Of a DNA stretch of 64,000 bases, positions 44,188 through 52,764 are shown piece by piece. Every line of letters starts with the position of its first letter. Position 1 is the first letter of the stretch. Location: the NCBI RefSeq assembly GCF_008386585.1, contig NZ_VUOB01000085.1, positions 1 to 64,000 on the forward strand, in the 5' to 3' direction. Made by a program: the position numbers and the translations under genes. The stretch is from Solihabitans fulvus. GTDB lineage: Bacteria > Actinomycetota > Actinomycetes > Mycobacteriales > Pseudonocardiaceae. The notes beneath the pieces were generated by a model. It saw only the letters and a list, made by a program, of their open reading frames with translations, was not told where the DNA came from and did no database searches.

Positions 44188-44682
44188 GGCGTGTTCTGGC
44201 CGGGCGAGCCAGTCCTGCCAGGAGATGTCACGGCCGAGGTAGCGGGGCTGCCGAAACGGCCAGTCGGCGGCGATCCACCGAGGCACCAGCGCGTCCAGCG
44301 CGCGTTCCACCTCGCCGCCGACCAGGTCGTCCACCACCCACCAGGCGATCTCGCCGTCCGCGCCGACCCGCTCGGGCGGGTCGATGTAGACGCAGCCGAG
44401 CACGGCGGTCTCCGGCGTGTCGAGCAGCACGTAGTTGAAGGACTGGTGGGCGGCGATCTCCTGCTCGTGCCGGAGGAGATCCACCCGGTCCTCCTCGCGG
44501 GTCATCGTCTCCCTTGGCCAACCCCAGGCCGGGCCGAAGATATCCCACAGGCGCTCGCGGGAGCCCATCACGGCCGGGTAGTCGAGCGCGGTGTCGGCCT
44601 CCCGGATCGGCCGCAGGTGATGTGCGCCGCCCGGCAGCGGAACGTGGACCGGGTGGACGAACTCGTCAGGAAGCCAGCTCAT
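44185..44682 (-). CDS. GNAT family N-acetyltransferase-like protein
   Basis: The 165-residue protein begins with 'HHLRPIREADTALDYPAVMGSRERLWDIFGP' and has a GNAT-like central strand pattern ('SFNYVLLDTPETAVLGCVYIDPPE'). The usual acetyl-CoA loop (Q/RxxGxG/A) is not clear; 'VGADGEIAWWVVDDLVGGEVERALDALVPRW' takes its place. It may be an altered GNAT. ATG 44682. It is upstream of nothing on its strand except the hairpin, and downstream of the glpD terminator. Confidence 0.7.
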   Translation of the reverse strand: MSWLPDEFVHPVHVPLPGGAHHLRPIREADTALDYPAVMGSRERLWDIFGPAWGWPRETMTREEDRVDLLRHEQEIAAHQSFNYVLLDTPETAVLGCVYIDPPERVGADGEIAWWVVDDLVGGEVERALDALVPRWIAADWPFRQPRYLGRDISWQDWLARPEHA

Positions 44683-44701
44683 GGGGCCCGAAACTACTGC
44701 G

Positions 44702-44747
44702 GTGTCCGGGAACGTGGTCGGTGGACCCGGCGAACGTTCCCGGACAC
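44702..44747 (-). terminator. glpD terminator
   Basis: Perfect 13-bp arms GTGTCCGGGAACG (44702-44714) and CGTTCCCGGACAC (44735-44747) lie 4 bp past the glpD stop on the minus strand. Confidence 0.75.
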
Positions 44748-44751
44748 GCGA

Positions 44752-46512
44752 CTAGCTGACGGGCTCGACCAGTTCGGGGCGGGCCTCGGGCGCGGCGGCG
44801 CGGACGGCGTCGGCGGCCTGGTCGTCCGGCTTGGTCTGCGAGGCGCGCTCCGCCTCCACCCGCGACGTGTACACCTTGACCTCGCGGGCCACCTGCTCCT
44901 CGTCCCAGCCGTGCACGCCCGCGAGCAGCCTGGCCACCGGCTCGGCGCACTCGACGCCCCGGTGCGGGTACTCGATGCTGATCCTGGTCCGCCTGGTCAG
45001 CACGTCCTCGAGGTGCAGCGCGCCCTCGTGGCTGGCCGCGTAGACCGCCTCGACCTGGAGGTAGTCCGGCGCGCCCGGCACCGGGTGCAGCAGGTCGGGG
45101 TCGTCGACGGCGAGGCCGAGCACCTCGTGCACCAGCGAGCCGTACCGGTCGAGCAGGTGCCGCACCCGGTAGGGGTGCAGGCCGTACTTCGCGGCAAGGT
45201 GGTCGGCCTGGTTGACCAGCGCGTGGTAGCCGTCCGCGCCGAGCAGCGGCACCTTGTCGGTGATCGACTCCTGGATCCGGCCGGGCAGGTCGACCGACGC
45301 CGCGTCGACCGCGTCGGCGGCCATCACCCGGTACGTCGTGTACTTGCCGCCCGCGATGGCGACCAGCCCGGGAGCCACCCGCGCGACGGCGTGCTCGCGG
45401 GAGAGCTTCGACGTCGACTCGCTCTCGCCGGCCAGCAGCGGCCGGAGGCCCGCGTAGACGCCCTCGATGTCCTCGTGCGTCAACGGGGTGGCCAGGACCG
45501 TGTTGACGTGTTCGAGGATGTAGTCGATGTCGTGCTTGGTGGCGGCGGGGTGCGCAAGGTCGAGGTTCCAGTCCGTGTCGGTGGTGCCGACGATCCAGTG
45601 GTTGCGCCACGGGATGACGAACAGGACGGACTTCTCGGTGCGCAGGATCAGGCCCGACTCGGAGACGATCCGGTCGCGCGGGACCACGATGTGCACGCCC
45701 TTGCTCGCGCGCACCCGGAACCGGCCCCTGCTGCCGGACAGCCGCTGCAACTCGTCGGTCCACACGCCGGTGCAGTTGATCACGGCGTGCGCCCGGATCT
45801 CGGTCTCCCGACCGTCCTCGACATCGCGCACCCGCACACCGGCGACCCGGTCGGACTCCTTGAGGAAGCCGATCACCTGGGTCGAGGTGCGCAGCACGGC
45901 GCCGTAGTGCACGGCGGTGCGGCCGACCATCATGGTGTGCCGGGCGTCGTCGGCCTGCGCGTCGTAGTAGCGGATGCCGCCGATCAGCGCGTCCCGCTTG
46001 AGCGCCGGCACCATCCGCAGCGCGCCCGCCCTGGTCAGATGCTTCTGGCCGGGCACGGACCGCGCGCCGCCCATGGTGTCGTACATCAGCAGGCCCGCGG
46101 CGGTGTAAGGACGTTCCCAGCCGCGGTGGGTCAGCGGGTAGAGGAAGGGCACGGGCTTGACCAGGTGCGGCGCGATCCTGGTGAGCATCAGCTCGCGTTC
46201 CCGCAGCGCCTCGCGGACGAGCCCGAACTCGAGCTGTTCGAGGTACCGCAGGCCGCCGTGGAACAGCTTGCTCGACCGGCTGGACGTGCCCGACGCCAGG
46301 TCGCGCGCCTCGACGAGGGCGACCCGCAGGCCTCTGGTCGCCGCGTCGAGGGCAGCGCCGACGCCGACCACACCGCCGCCGATGATCACGACGTCGAAGG
46401 TCTCGGAGCCGAGCCGTTCCCAGGACTCCTCGCGTTGGTCGGGGCCGAGTCGGCCCGTGACGATCTCTGCGGTGGAGTTCTTCGGCCCCTCTGGGGACTT
46501 GCGGTTGGCCAC
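44752..46512 (-). CDS. glpD: Aerobic glycerol-3-phosphate dehydrogenase
   Basis: The 586-residue FAD enzyme oxidises sn-glycerol 3-phosphate to dihydroxyacetone phosphate and passes electrons to quinone. It has the FAD loop 'VVIIGGGVVGVGAALDAATRG' (about 40-60), 'SGTSSRSSKLFHGGLRYLEQLEFGLVREAL' (family signature), 'GTTDTDWNLDLAHPAATKHDIDYIL' and 'AGGKYTTYRVMAADAVDAA'. The C-terminal helical domain ends in a 40-residue Ala/Glu/Pro tail. GTG 46512 is selected because GGGAGG lies about 9 bases upstream. It is divergent from glpFK. Confidence 0.95.
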   Translation of the reverse strand: MANRKSPEGPKNSTAEIVTGRLGPDQREESWERLGSETFDVVIIGGGVVGVGAALDAATRGLRVALVEARDLASGTSSRSSKLFHGGLRYLEQLEFGLVREALRERELMLTRIAPHLVKPVPFLYPLTHRGWERPYTAAGLLMYDTMGGARSVPGQKHLTRAGALRMVPALKRDALIGGIRYYDAQADDARHTMMVGRTAVHYGAVLRTSTQVIGFLKESDRVAGVRVRDVEDGRETEIRAHAVINCTGVWTDELQRLSGSRGRFRVRASKGVHIVVPRDRIVSESGLILRTEKSVLFVIPWRNHWIVGTTDTDWNLDLAHPAATKHDIDYILEHVNTVLATPLTHEDIEGVYAGLRPLLAGESESTSKLSREHAVARVAPGLVAIAGGKYTTYRVMAADAVDAASVDLPGRIQESITDKVPLLGADGYHALVNQADHLAAKYGLHPYRVRHLLDRYGSLVHEVLGLAVDDPDLLHPVPGAPDYLQVEAVYAASHEGALHLEDVLTRRTRISIEYPHRGVECAEPVARLLAGVHGWDEEQVAREVKVYTSRVEAERASQTKPDDQAADAVRAAAPEARPELVEPVS

Positions 46513-46795
46513 GGACCCCGCCTCCCTGCGCGCGACTGTGCGGACTTCGGTCACGCTACCCGGAAACGCCCAGCTCCGGGCACTACGGGTCACCCGTTAG
46601 CGCGCTCCAACCCGTTCGTGTCGCTGCGACCTGGTTCTTGCGGCCCAGGGGGTGACTTTCGACATGCACGGGGCGTAGACAACTGATCGAATGTCGAAGT
46701 AGCGTCGCTGGTCAGTTAGGGGTGGGCAGAGTTGCCGGACCCGGACACATGCCCCCTCCAGTCCGGTTTCAACGACGGCTAGGAGGTCGGCGGAC
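46513..46795. promoter_or_regulatory. Divergent glpD/glpF control region
   Basis: The 283-bp gap must hold promoters for both glycerol operons. An inverted repeat TTCGACAT (46658-46665) and ATGTCGAA (46691-46698) is a candidate operator. An AGGAGG ribosome site for glpF lies at about 46781-46786. No gene is seen here and no glycerol regulator is encoded nearby. Confidence 0.5.
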
Positions 46796-47539
46796 ATGAG
46801 CATGGGCTCGATTTTCCTGTGGGAGATGATCGGCACGGCAGTGCTGATCCTGCTCGGCGCCGGCGTGGTCGCCAACCATGTGCTGAGGAACACCAACGGC
46901 CATGGCGCGGGCACGCTGTTCATCAACATCGGCTGGGGTTTCGCGGTCTTCACCGGCGCGAGCATCGCCGCGCCGAGCGGCGCGCACCTCAACCCGGCGG
47001 TCACCCTCGGGTTGGCCGTGGCGAAGAAGGTGGACTGGGACAAGGTCCCCGTCTACATCCTCGGCCAGTTCGCCGGCGCGATCATCGGCGCGATGCTGTG
47101 CTGGGCGGTCTACAAGCTCCAGTTCGACGCGCACGACGAGCCGCAGAACACCCTCGGCGTGTTCTCCACCGCGCCGCAGATCCGCAACTACACGTGGAAC
47201 CTCGTGACGGAGATCATCGGCACCTTCGTGCTGGTCGCGTGGATCCTGCTGAGCCCGTCGGTGAAGGTGGGCGCGGACGGCGTCCCGACCTTCGGCAACT
47301 CGGCGCTTGGCTACGCGGGTGTCGCGTTCGTCGTGCTGGTGATCGGCACCTCGCTTGGTGGGCCCACCGGGTACGCCATCAACCCGGCCCGTGACCTCGG
47401 GCCCCGCCTCGCCTACGCGTTCCTGATGCCGATCAAGAACAAGGGCAGGGCGGACTGGGGCTACTCCTGGGTGCCGGTGGTCGGGCCGGTCGTCGGCGGC
47501 GTGCTGGCCGGCCTGTTCGCGCTGGCCCTGCCCTCCTGA
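46796..47539 (+). CDS. glpF: Glycerol uptake facilitator (aquaglyceroporin)
   Basis: The 247-residue MIP channel has six helices and two half-helices carrying the NPA boxes: 'SGAHLNPAVTLGLAVA' (about 60-75) and 'YAINPARDLGPRLAYAF'. The Asp after the second NPAR is characteristic of glycerol facilitators rather than water-only aquaporins. ATG 46796 follows AGGAGG. It is first of the glpF-glpK operon, 52 bp before glpK. Confidence 0.95.
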   Translation: MSMGSIFLWEMIGTAVLILLGAGVVANHVLRNTNGHGAGTLFINIGWGFAVFTGASIAAPSGAHLNPAVTLGLAVAKKVDWDKVPVYILGQFAGAIIGAMLCWAVYKLQFDAHDEPQNTLGVFSTAPQIRNYTWNLVTEIIGTFVLVAWILLSPSVKVGADGVPTFGNSALGYAGVAFVVLVIGTSLGGPTGYAINPARDLGPRLAYAFLMPIKNKGRADWGYSWVPVVGPVVGGVLAGLFALALPS

Positions 47540-47591
47540 TCGCGCTGGCACCGCCCTCCTGATCCTCAAACCGCGAAAGGAAACCGCCAGC

Positions 47592-49097
47592 ATGAGCAAG
47601 TACGTGGCCGCGATCGACCAGGGCACGACGTCGACCCGGTGCATGGTGTTCGACCACTCGGGCCACGTGGTCGCCGTGGACCAGAAGGAACACGAGCAGA
47701 TCTTCCCGAAGGCGGGCTGGGTCGAGCACAACCCGGAGGAGATCTGGCAGAACGCCCGCCAGGTCGCCGCGGGCGCGCTGGCCAAGGCCGACCTGGTCAC
47801 CGAGGACATCGTCACCGTCGGTATCACCAACCAGCGGGAGACCGCTGTGGTGTGGGAGCGCTCGACCGGCAAGCCGGTGTACAACGCGATCGTCTGGCAG
47901 GACACCCGCACCGACAAGATCTGTCAGGAGCTTGGCGCGCTCGGCGGCGGGCAGGAGCGCTACCGGGACCGCACCGGCCTGCCGCTGGCGACGTACTTCT
48001 CCGGCCCCAAGATCCGCTGGATCCTCGACAACGTCGAGGGCGCGCGGGCGAAGGCCGAGGCGGGCGAGCTGCTGTTCGGCAACATGGACACCTGGGTGCT
48101 GTGGAACATGACCGGCGGCCCGGACGGCGGCGTGCACGCCACCGACCCGACCAACGCGTCGCGCACCCTGCTGATGGACCTGGACACGCTCACCTGGGCC
48201 GAGGACATCTGCGCCGAGATGGGCGTGCCGCTGGCGATGCTGCCGGAGATCCGCTCGTCCTCCGAGGTGTACGGCAACATCCGGGCGCGCGGCGCGCTCG
48301 GCGGCCTGCCGATCTCCGGCATCCTCGGCGACCAGCAGGCGGCGACGTTCGGGCAGGCGTGCCTGTCGCCGGGCGAGGCCAAGAACACCTACGGCACCGG
48401 CAACTTCGTGCTGCTCAACACGGGCACGGACAAGGTGATGAGCGAGAACGGCCTGCTCACCACCGTCTGCTACAAGATCGGCGACAACGCGACGATCTAC
48501 GCGCTGGAGGGTTCCATCGCGGTCACCGGCTCGCTGGTGCAGTGGGTGCGCGACAACCTCGGGCTGATCAGCTCCGCGGACGAGATCGAGACCTTCGCCC
48601 GCACCGTCGACGACAACGGCGGCTGCTACATCGTGCCGGCGTTCTCCGGCCTGTTCGCGCCGTACTGGCGGTCCGACGCGCGCGGCGCGCTGGTCGGCCT
48701 GACCCGGTACGTCAACAAGGGCCACATCTCCAGGGCGGTGCTGGAGGCCACGGCCTACCAGTCCCGCGAGGTGATCGAGGCGATGAACGCGGACTCCGGT
48801 GTGCCGCTGAAGTCGCTCAAGGTGGACGGCGGGATGGTCGTCAACGAGCTGCTCATGCAGTTCCAGGCGGACATCCTCGGCGTGCCGGTGATCCGTCCCG
48901 AGGTCAACGAGACCACGGCGCTCGGCGCGGCCTACGCGGCGGGCCTCGCCGTCGGGTTCTGGGCGAGCGAGGACGACATCCGGCAGAACTGGGCGCAGGA
49001 CAAGCAGTGGGACCCGTCCATGGACGACGCGACCCGCGAGGACCTGTACCGGAACTGGAAGAAGGCCGTCACGAAGACGTTCGACTGGGCCGAGTGA
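47592..49097 (+). CDS. glpK: Glycerol kinase
   Basis: The 501-residue FGGY kinase makes sn-glycerol 3-phosphate from glycerol and ATP. It has the start 'YVAAIDQGTTSTRCMVFDHSG', 'GITNQRETAVVWER' (Arg and Glu for glycerol), 'NAIVWQDTRTDKIC', 'ILGDQQAATFGQACLSPG', 'KNTYGTGNFVLLNTG' (ATP site) and 'KSLKVDGGMVVNELLMQFQADIL'. Full length. It sits in an operon with glpF, opposite glpD, completing the glycerol pathway. A terminator hairpin follows. Confidence 0.97.
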   Translation: MSKYVAAIDQGTTSTRCMVFDHSGHVVAVDQKEHEQIFPKAGWVEHNPEEIWQNARQVAAGALAKADLVTEDIVTVGITNQRETAVVWERSTGKPVYNAIVWQDTRTDKICQELGALGGGQERYRDRTGLPLATYFSGPKIRWILDNVEGARAKAEAGELLFGNMDTWVLWNMTGGPDGGVHATDPTNASRTLLMDLDTLTWAEDICAEMGVPLAMLPEIRSSSEVYGNIRARGALGGLPISGILGDQQAATFGQACLSPGEAKNTYGTGNFVLLNTGTDKVMSENGLLTTVCYKIGDNATIYALEGSIAVTGSLVQWVRDNLGLISSADEIETFARTVDDNGGCYIVPAFSGLFAPYWRSDARGALVGLTRYVNKGHISRAVLEATAYQSREVIEAMNADSGVPLKSLKVDGGMVVNELLMQFQADILGVPVIRPEVNETTALGAAYAAGLAVGFWASEDDIRQNWAQDKQWDPSMDDATREDLYRNWKKAVTKTFDWAE

Positions 49098-49145
49098 GCG
49101 CATTACTCGCCTGCTTGCGCAGGTCGGAGATCATGTAGTGAGCGA

Positions 49146-49171
49146 GGGAGCGGCTGAGTCCAGCCGCTCCC
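49146..49171 (+). terminator. glpFK terminator
   Basis: Perfect 10-bp arms GGGAGCGGCT (49146-49155) and AGCCGCTCCC (49162-49171) with a 6-base loop lie 49 bp after the glpK stop and are followed by TTCGT. Confidence 0.75.
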
Positions 49172-49253
49172 TTCGTCACATTCGTGGCTCAGGAGGATCT
49201 TCGCGCGGATACTCATTCCGGTCAGCCATCGTGCGGCCTACGTGGGGGTTGGG

Positions 49254-49718
49254 ATGAGTACAGACTTAGGTGAGTTACGCCAAACGCGAGAGTGGCGCAG
49301 GGCGGTGTGGACGCTTCGGGCGAATATCGCCGGCAGCGTCGGCTTCCTTGGCTCCGCTTGGGTTGGCGGCGACAGGTCGGGACCTGGGCATACTTCGCGA
49401 TTGTTGGATTTCACCCCCGCGTTCTTTATTGCGGTGCTGGCGGCGAATATTGCCTTCTTGATTATCCGAAGTCAGATAGTCGAACGCTCCGGTGGATACT
49501 TTGGTGAGACTTCCTTTTTTGGAATCTCCGGGAGGAAGGGATGGTTTGCCGGGAGCAACGGGGACAACGTTGCGGCGGCATCAAGGGTCATCTGGCGAGA
49601 CCTGTTCCTTCCCCGTCCCCGGCCGGTGCAAGACCAGTCGCCCCGGCCGGTGCAGGACCAGCCGCCCACGGACCTGAATGGGTGGCCGCCGCTCCAGGAT
49701 CGGACCGACGGACGGTAG
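49254..49718 (+). CDS. Unknown membrane protein in lower-GC DNA
   Basis: A 154-residue frame from ATG 49254 behind GGGGGTTGGG. One clear hydrophobic segment runs at about 57-76 ('FTPAFFIAVLAANIAFLII'), with a weaker one near 28-40. The C-terminus has a tandem 'RPVQDQ' repeat. Base composition is clearly lower in GC than its neighbours, with many A/T third positions. Two other frames are open across the first half and one contains 'VGTWAYFAIVGF', so a frameshift cannot be excluded. No family is recognised. Confidence 0.45.
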   Translation: MSTDLGELRQTREWRRAVWTLRANIAGSVGFLGSAWVGGDRSGPGHTSRLLDFTPAFFIAVLAANIAFLIIRSQIVERSGGYFGETSFFGISGRKGWFAGSNGDNVAAASRVIWRDLFLPRPRPVQDQSPRPVQDQPPTDLNGWPPLQDRTDGR

Positions 49719-49874
49719 GGCCTGCTACCACGCGGGTTTACCTGAATTCGCGACATCTCAAACCCGGGTGTGACGACCAAGGCATTGTTCGGGTCTAGCG
49801 TTGGGCCAACGGTGTTCAGCTCGCGCGGAATACCGTCCGCAGCATCCGTGAAGACAATTCAGGGGGAGCGGCTG

Positions 49875-50429
49875 ATGTTCAACAGCATTAGATCGATCAT
49901 TGTGGGTTCCGTCGCGGGACTGGCCCTGACCGGGTTGGCGCTGACCGGGCTGGCCACCGCGAGCGCTTCGGCGGCGCAGGCCCCGGACGGCGCGCGGCAG
50001 GCCTCCGCAGTGGCGCCCGCCGCGGCGGCGTCCGCGACCAGAGTTGACCAGCTCGCGAACACCGTGGGCGGGCCGGTCCAGGTCACCAGGGTCGGCACGC
50101 CGAGCGCGGTGGCGCCGCACCTGACGGTGTGCAAGATCACCGTCTACGGCTATGTCGGCTACACGTTCTGCGAATTCGACTACTCGACGCTCGACTGGGG
50201 CGGCGGCAACGTCGAGTATTTCGTGGTCGGCACCGACTACGAGATCTTCCACGCCTGGAAGGGCTCCGGCGGCTGGAAGAATCTCGGCGGGCAGGCGCGC
50301 AGGTCCACGCCCAACGGGGCGTATGCGTTCAACAGTCCCGTCGGCGTCGAGACGATCGGCACGGACAACAACTGGTACTGCAAGTACCGGGGGAACGGGA
50401 GTTGGTCCGGCGGGTGGCAGCGCTGCTGA
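49875..50429 (+). CDS. Small secreted protein, unknown family
   Basis: The 184-residue precursor has a signal peptide ('SIIVGSVAGLALTGLALTGLATASASA', cut near residue 33). An Ala-rich spacer follows, then a beta-rich, Tyr/Trp/Gly-rich mature domain (about 80-184). That domain has Cys at 'TVCKIT', 'YTFCEF', 'WYCKY' and the terminal 'WQRC', suggesting two disulfides. ATG 49875 follows GGGGGAG. I do not recognise a domain; aromatic-rich small secreted proteins may bind polysaccharide, but there is no direct evidence. Confidence 0.75.
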   Translation: MFNSIRSIIVGSVAGLALTGLALTGLATASASAAQAPDGARQASAVAPAAAASATRVDQLANTVGGPVQVTRVGTPSAVAPHLTVCKITVYGYVGYTFCEFDYSTLDWGGGNVEYFVVGTDYEIFHAWKGSGGWKNLGGQARRSTPNGAYAFNSPVGVETIGTDNNWYCKYRGNGSWSGGWQRC

Positions 50430-50470
50430 GACCGCCGCGCGGATGACCGGGACCGGCCGCGCCGAGCACG

Positions 50471-50498
50471 GTCGTCAGCGTTGAGTCGTCAGCGTTGA
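50471..50498. repeat. 14-bp direct repeat, two copies
   Basis: GTCGTCAGCGTTGA occurs twice back to back (50471-50484 and 50485-50498) between the secreted protein gene and the palindrome that follows. Confidence 0.7.
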
Positions 50499-50512
50499 GC
50501 TAGCCGAACGGG

Positions 50513-50540
50513 GTGGGGCGGCCATATATGGCCGCCCCAC
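50513..50540. terminator. Perfect 28-bp palindrome, probable terminator
   Basis: GTGGGGCGGCCATA (50513-50526) is followed directly by its reverse complement (50527-50540) with no loop bases, then TTGCCTTG. It most likely ends the secreted protein transcript. Alternatively a dimeric protein could bind it ahead of the type VII operon. Confidence 0.6.
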
Positions 50541-50642
50541 TTGCCTTGTCTCCTGCGCTGAAAGCCTCGATCTTGGACCCCGTAGAGCGATCCCGCGACG
50601 ACGGCCGGTAGCCGTCGCCCGCCCACGAGCTCCGGGGGATGC

Positions 50643-51218
50643 ATGAGTCAGGAATTCGAGGATCTCGTCAGGCAGTTCGAGCGGTTCCAGGAGGGTGTCC
50701 AGCCTGCGGAGGACGCGCTCACCCGGTACGACGGGATGCAGGACGAGATCACTGCGGTGCACGCGGCGGCGTCCTCGCCCGACCGGACGGTGACCGTGAC
50801 CGCGGGTCCCGGCGGCGCGGTGACCAACATCCAGATCACCGATCGTGCCTTGCACCAGGGCGCTTCGGCGTTGTCCAGCGCGGTGTTGGCGGCGATGCAC
50901 GCCGCCGTGGCCGACGCCGCACGGCAGCAGGCCGAGATCGTGCAGCGGTATGTCGGCGACAGCATGAACGTGCTCGACCAGGTGCTGGAGACGCAGGCCG
51001 AAGTGTTGGGCACCCCGGTCGAGGAGCTGCGGGCCTCGCTCCAGCCACCGGCGGAGCAGCAGGCCAAACGCGCCGACGAGGACTTCAGCGATCGCGAGCT
51101 GTTGCGGAAGGAGTCGGCGACGCCGGACGAGCCGGTCACGCCGCAGCCCACCACCAAGCCGGTCGACCGGGACGACGAGTACGTCCGCAGCATGTTCAAC
51201 CGGGAGGACGACTACTGA
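50643..51218 (+). CDS. YbaB/EbfC family protein of a type VII secretion substrate operon
   Basis: The 191-residue protein has a YbaB-like core (about 1-115): helix 'FEDLVRQFERFQEGVQPAEDAL', strands 'RTVTVTAGPGGAVTNIQITD', and a long helix ending near 'MNVLDQVLETQAEVL'. A polar tail rich in charged residues extends to 191. Actinobacterial WXG operons often start with such a YbaB-like protein, which may bind DNA or act as a chaperone. The last base of the stop overlaps the next start (TGATG). Confidence 0.85.
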   Translation: MSQEFEDLVRQFERFQEGVQPAEDALTRYDGMQDEITAVHAAASSPDRTVTVTAGPGGAVTNIQITDRALHQGASALSSAVLAAMHAAVADAARQQAEIVQRYVGDSMNVLDQVLETQAEVLGTPVEELRASLQPPAEQQAKRADEDFSDRELLRKESATPDEPVTPQPTTKPVDRDDEYVRSMFNREDDY

Positions 51219-51574
51219 TGGGCGACATGTTCAACGCCAACCCGGCCAAGCTCGAAGGGTGCGGCAAGCAGTTCGGCGACTTCTCCACGCGCGTGACGGA
51301 GATCCAGGCCAAGGCCAGCGCCGCCGTGGTGCCCGCGGTGTCCTGGGGACTGATCGGCCAGCCCATCGCGTGGACGGCCTACCAGTCGATGATGGACGAC
51401 TTCAGCCAGTTCATGGAGGAGATGGCGCAGGGCGTGTCGCACGTCGGCAACCACCTCAAGGGGTGCGCGGACACCTATCGGCAGACGGACGCGACGGTGC
51501 AGCAGAGCGCGAAGCAACTGCACAAGGACCTGGACGCCGCAGGCGACAGCATCCCCACCGTGGGAGGTAACTGA
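51218..51574 (+). CDS. WXG100-like type VII secretion substrate
   Basis: The 118-residue protein is mostly two helices with a turn. The first is 'NPAKLEGCGKQFGDFSTRVTEIQAKASA'. The turn 'AVSWGLIGQP' carries the W-x-x-x-G variant of the WXG motif (about 43-47). The second runs from 'YQSMMDDFSQFMEEMAQGVSHVGNHLKGCADTYRQTD'. Size and layout fit ESX-type secreted dimers or chaperones. It is translationally coupled to the YbaB-like gene and 2 bp before the large WXG protein, with which it may pair. Confidence 0.8.
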   Translation: MGDMFNANPAKLEGCGKQFGDFSTRVTEIQAKASAAVVPAVSWGLIGQPIAWTAYQSMMDDFSQFMEEMAQGVSHVGNHLKGCADTYRQTDATVQQSAKQLHKDLDAAGDSIPTVGGN

Positions 51575-51576
51575 CC

Positions 51577-52764
51577 ATGTCCACGGCGGACGCCATGCTC
51601 GACGGCGGCAACAACGCTGACGCGGTGGGAAAGACCGTCGGCAACAACTACAACGGCAAGGACTACGGCGACAGGTTCATCGACCTCCAGCCGGGCCCGT
51701 TCGGCAATGCCGGCAAGATCTACCGGGACCTCACCCCCGCGTCCGGCGGCGTCAACATGGCCGCCACCATCACGGACGTCGGCGCGTTCACGGCGTCCTG
51801 TACCGACGCGATCTCCAAGATCGCCGCCGACCCGCTGAACTGGCTCATCGGCCAGGGCCTCGGCTTCCTGATCAACATCTGCACCCCGATCAAACAGGCC
51901 ATCGACCTGGTGTCGGGCAACCCGGACGCGCTCACCGACGCCGCCAAGAAGTTCGGCACCGTCGGCAAGGACATCGAGAAGCTCAACACCGACATGGCGA
52001 ACGCGCTCAAGACGGAACTCGCCGACTGGCACGGCCCCTCCGCCGACGCCGCCCAGGAGCGGCTCGGCAAGTTCGCCGAAGGGGTCGCCGGAGTGGCCGG
52101 CAGGGCCGGGGACATCGCCCAGCTGTTGCAGGTGTGCAGCATGTTGATGCAGGTGATCGAGGACTTCATCAAGGGGTTGCTGACCGACCTCGTCGAGTGG
52201 CTGATCGTCACCTGGGTCGCCGCGCTGGCGGCCGCGCCGGTGACCCTCGGCGGCTCGACGGCGGCGGCCAGCGGGGTCACCGCCGTCAAGGCCGCGACGA
52301 CGACCGCCAAGGTCACGCAGAAGGTCAGCAAGTTCACCACCCTGCTGAACAAGATCCGCGCGGTCCTCGCCAAGCTCAAGGAGTTCCTCAGGTCGTCCAA
52401 GGCCGTCACGAAGTTCATGGGCGAGAAGGGCGCGGGCCGCAAGGCCCTGGAGGGGGTGCGGAAGGCGGCCGGCGAGGGCAAGCACGCCAAGGTCGGCGTG
52501 GGCGACGCCGTCAAGAACCAGCTCGGCGCCAAGGTCAAGGACTCCGCGAAGAAGCGGGCGGCGGAGCAGATCGGCCTGACCCATGATCCCGAGAAGGGGT
52601 TCAAGATCCCGACGATCAAGAACGGCGACCAGGAGCGAAATGACTACAGCAAGATCGCCGGCAAGGTCAAGACGTACGGCGACAACAGCAAGAAGATCTA
52701 TGACTACGGCCAGATCGGCGAGGACCGGATCAACGGCACCATCAGCGGCGACCTGAACCTGTGA
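51577..52764 (+). CDS. Large WXG-domain protein, candidate type VII effector
   Basis: The 395-residue protein has an N-terminal polar region rich in Asn and Gly (1-60) and a WXG-type helical region (about 100-205) with the motif in 'ELADWHGPSADAAQERLGKFAEG'. A hydrophobic stretch follows ('LVEWLIVTWVAALAAAPVTLGG', about 205-227). The C-terminal part is Lys-rich (about 230-395) and ends 'DYGQIGEDRINGTISGDLN'. No known toxin domain is recognised. The downstream gene overlaps by 4 bp and could be its cognate partner. ATG 51577. Confidence 0.75.
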   Translation: MSTADAMLDGGNNADAVGKTVGNNYNGKDYGDRFIDLQPGPFGNAGKIYRDLTPASGGVNMAATITDVGAFTASCTDAISKIAADPLNWLIGQGLGFLINICTPIKQAIDLVSGNPDALTDAAKKFGTVGKDIEKLNTDMANALKTELADWHGPSADAAQERLGKFAEGVAGVAGRAGDIAQLLQVCSMLMQVIEDFIKGLLTDLVEWLIVTWVAALAAAPVTLGGSTAAASGVTAVKAATTTAKVTQKVSKFTTLLNKIRAVLAKLKEFLRSSKAVTKFMGEKGAGRKALEGVRKAAGEGKHAKVGVGDAVKNQLGAKVKDSAKKRAAEQIGLTHDPEKGFKIPTIKNGDQERNDYSKIAGKVKTYGDNSKKIYDYGQIGEDRINGTISGDLNL

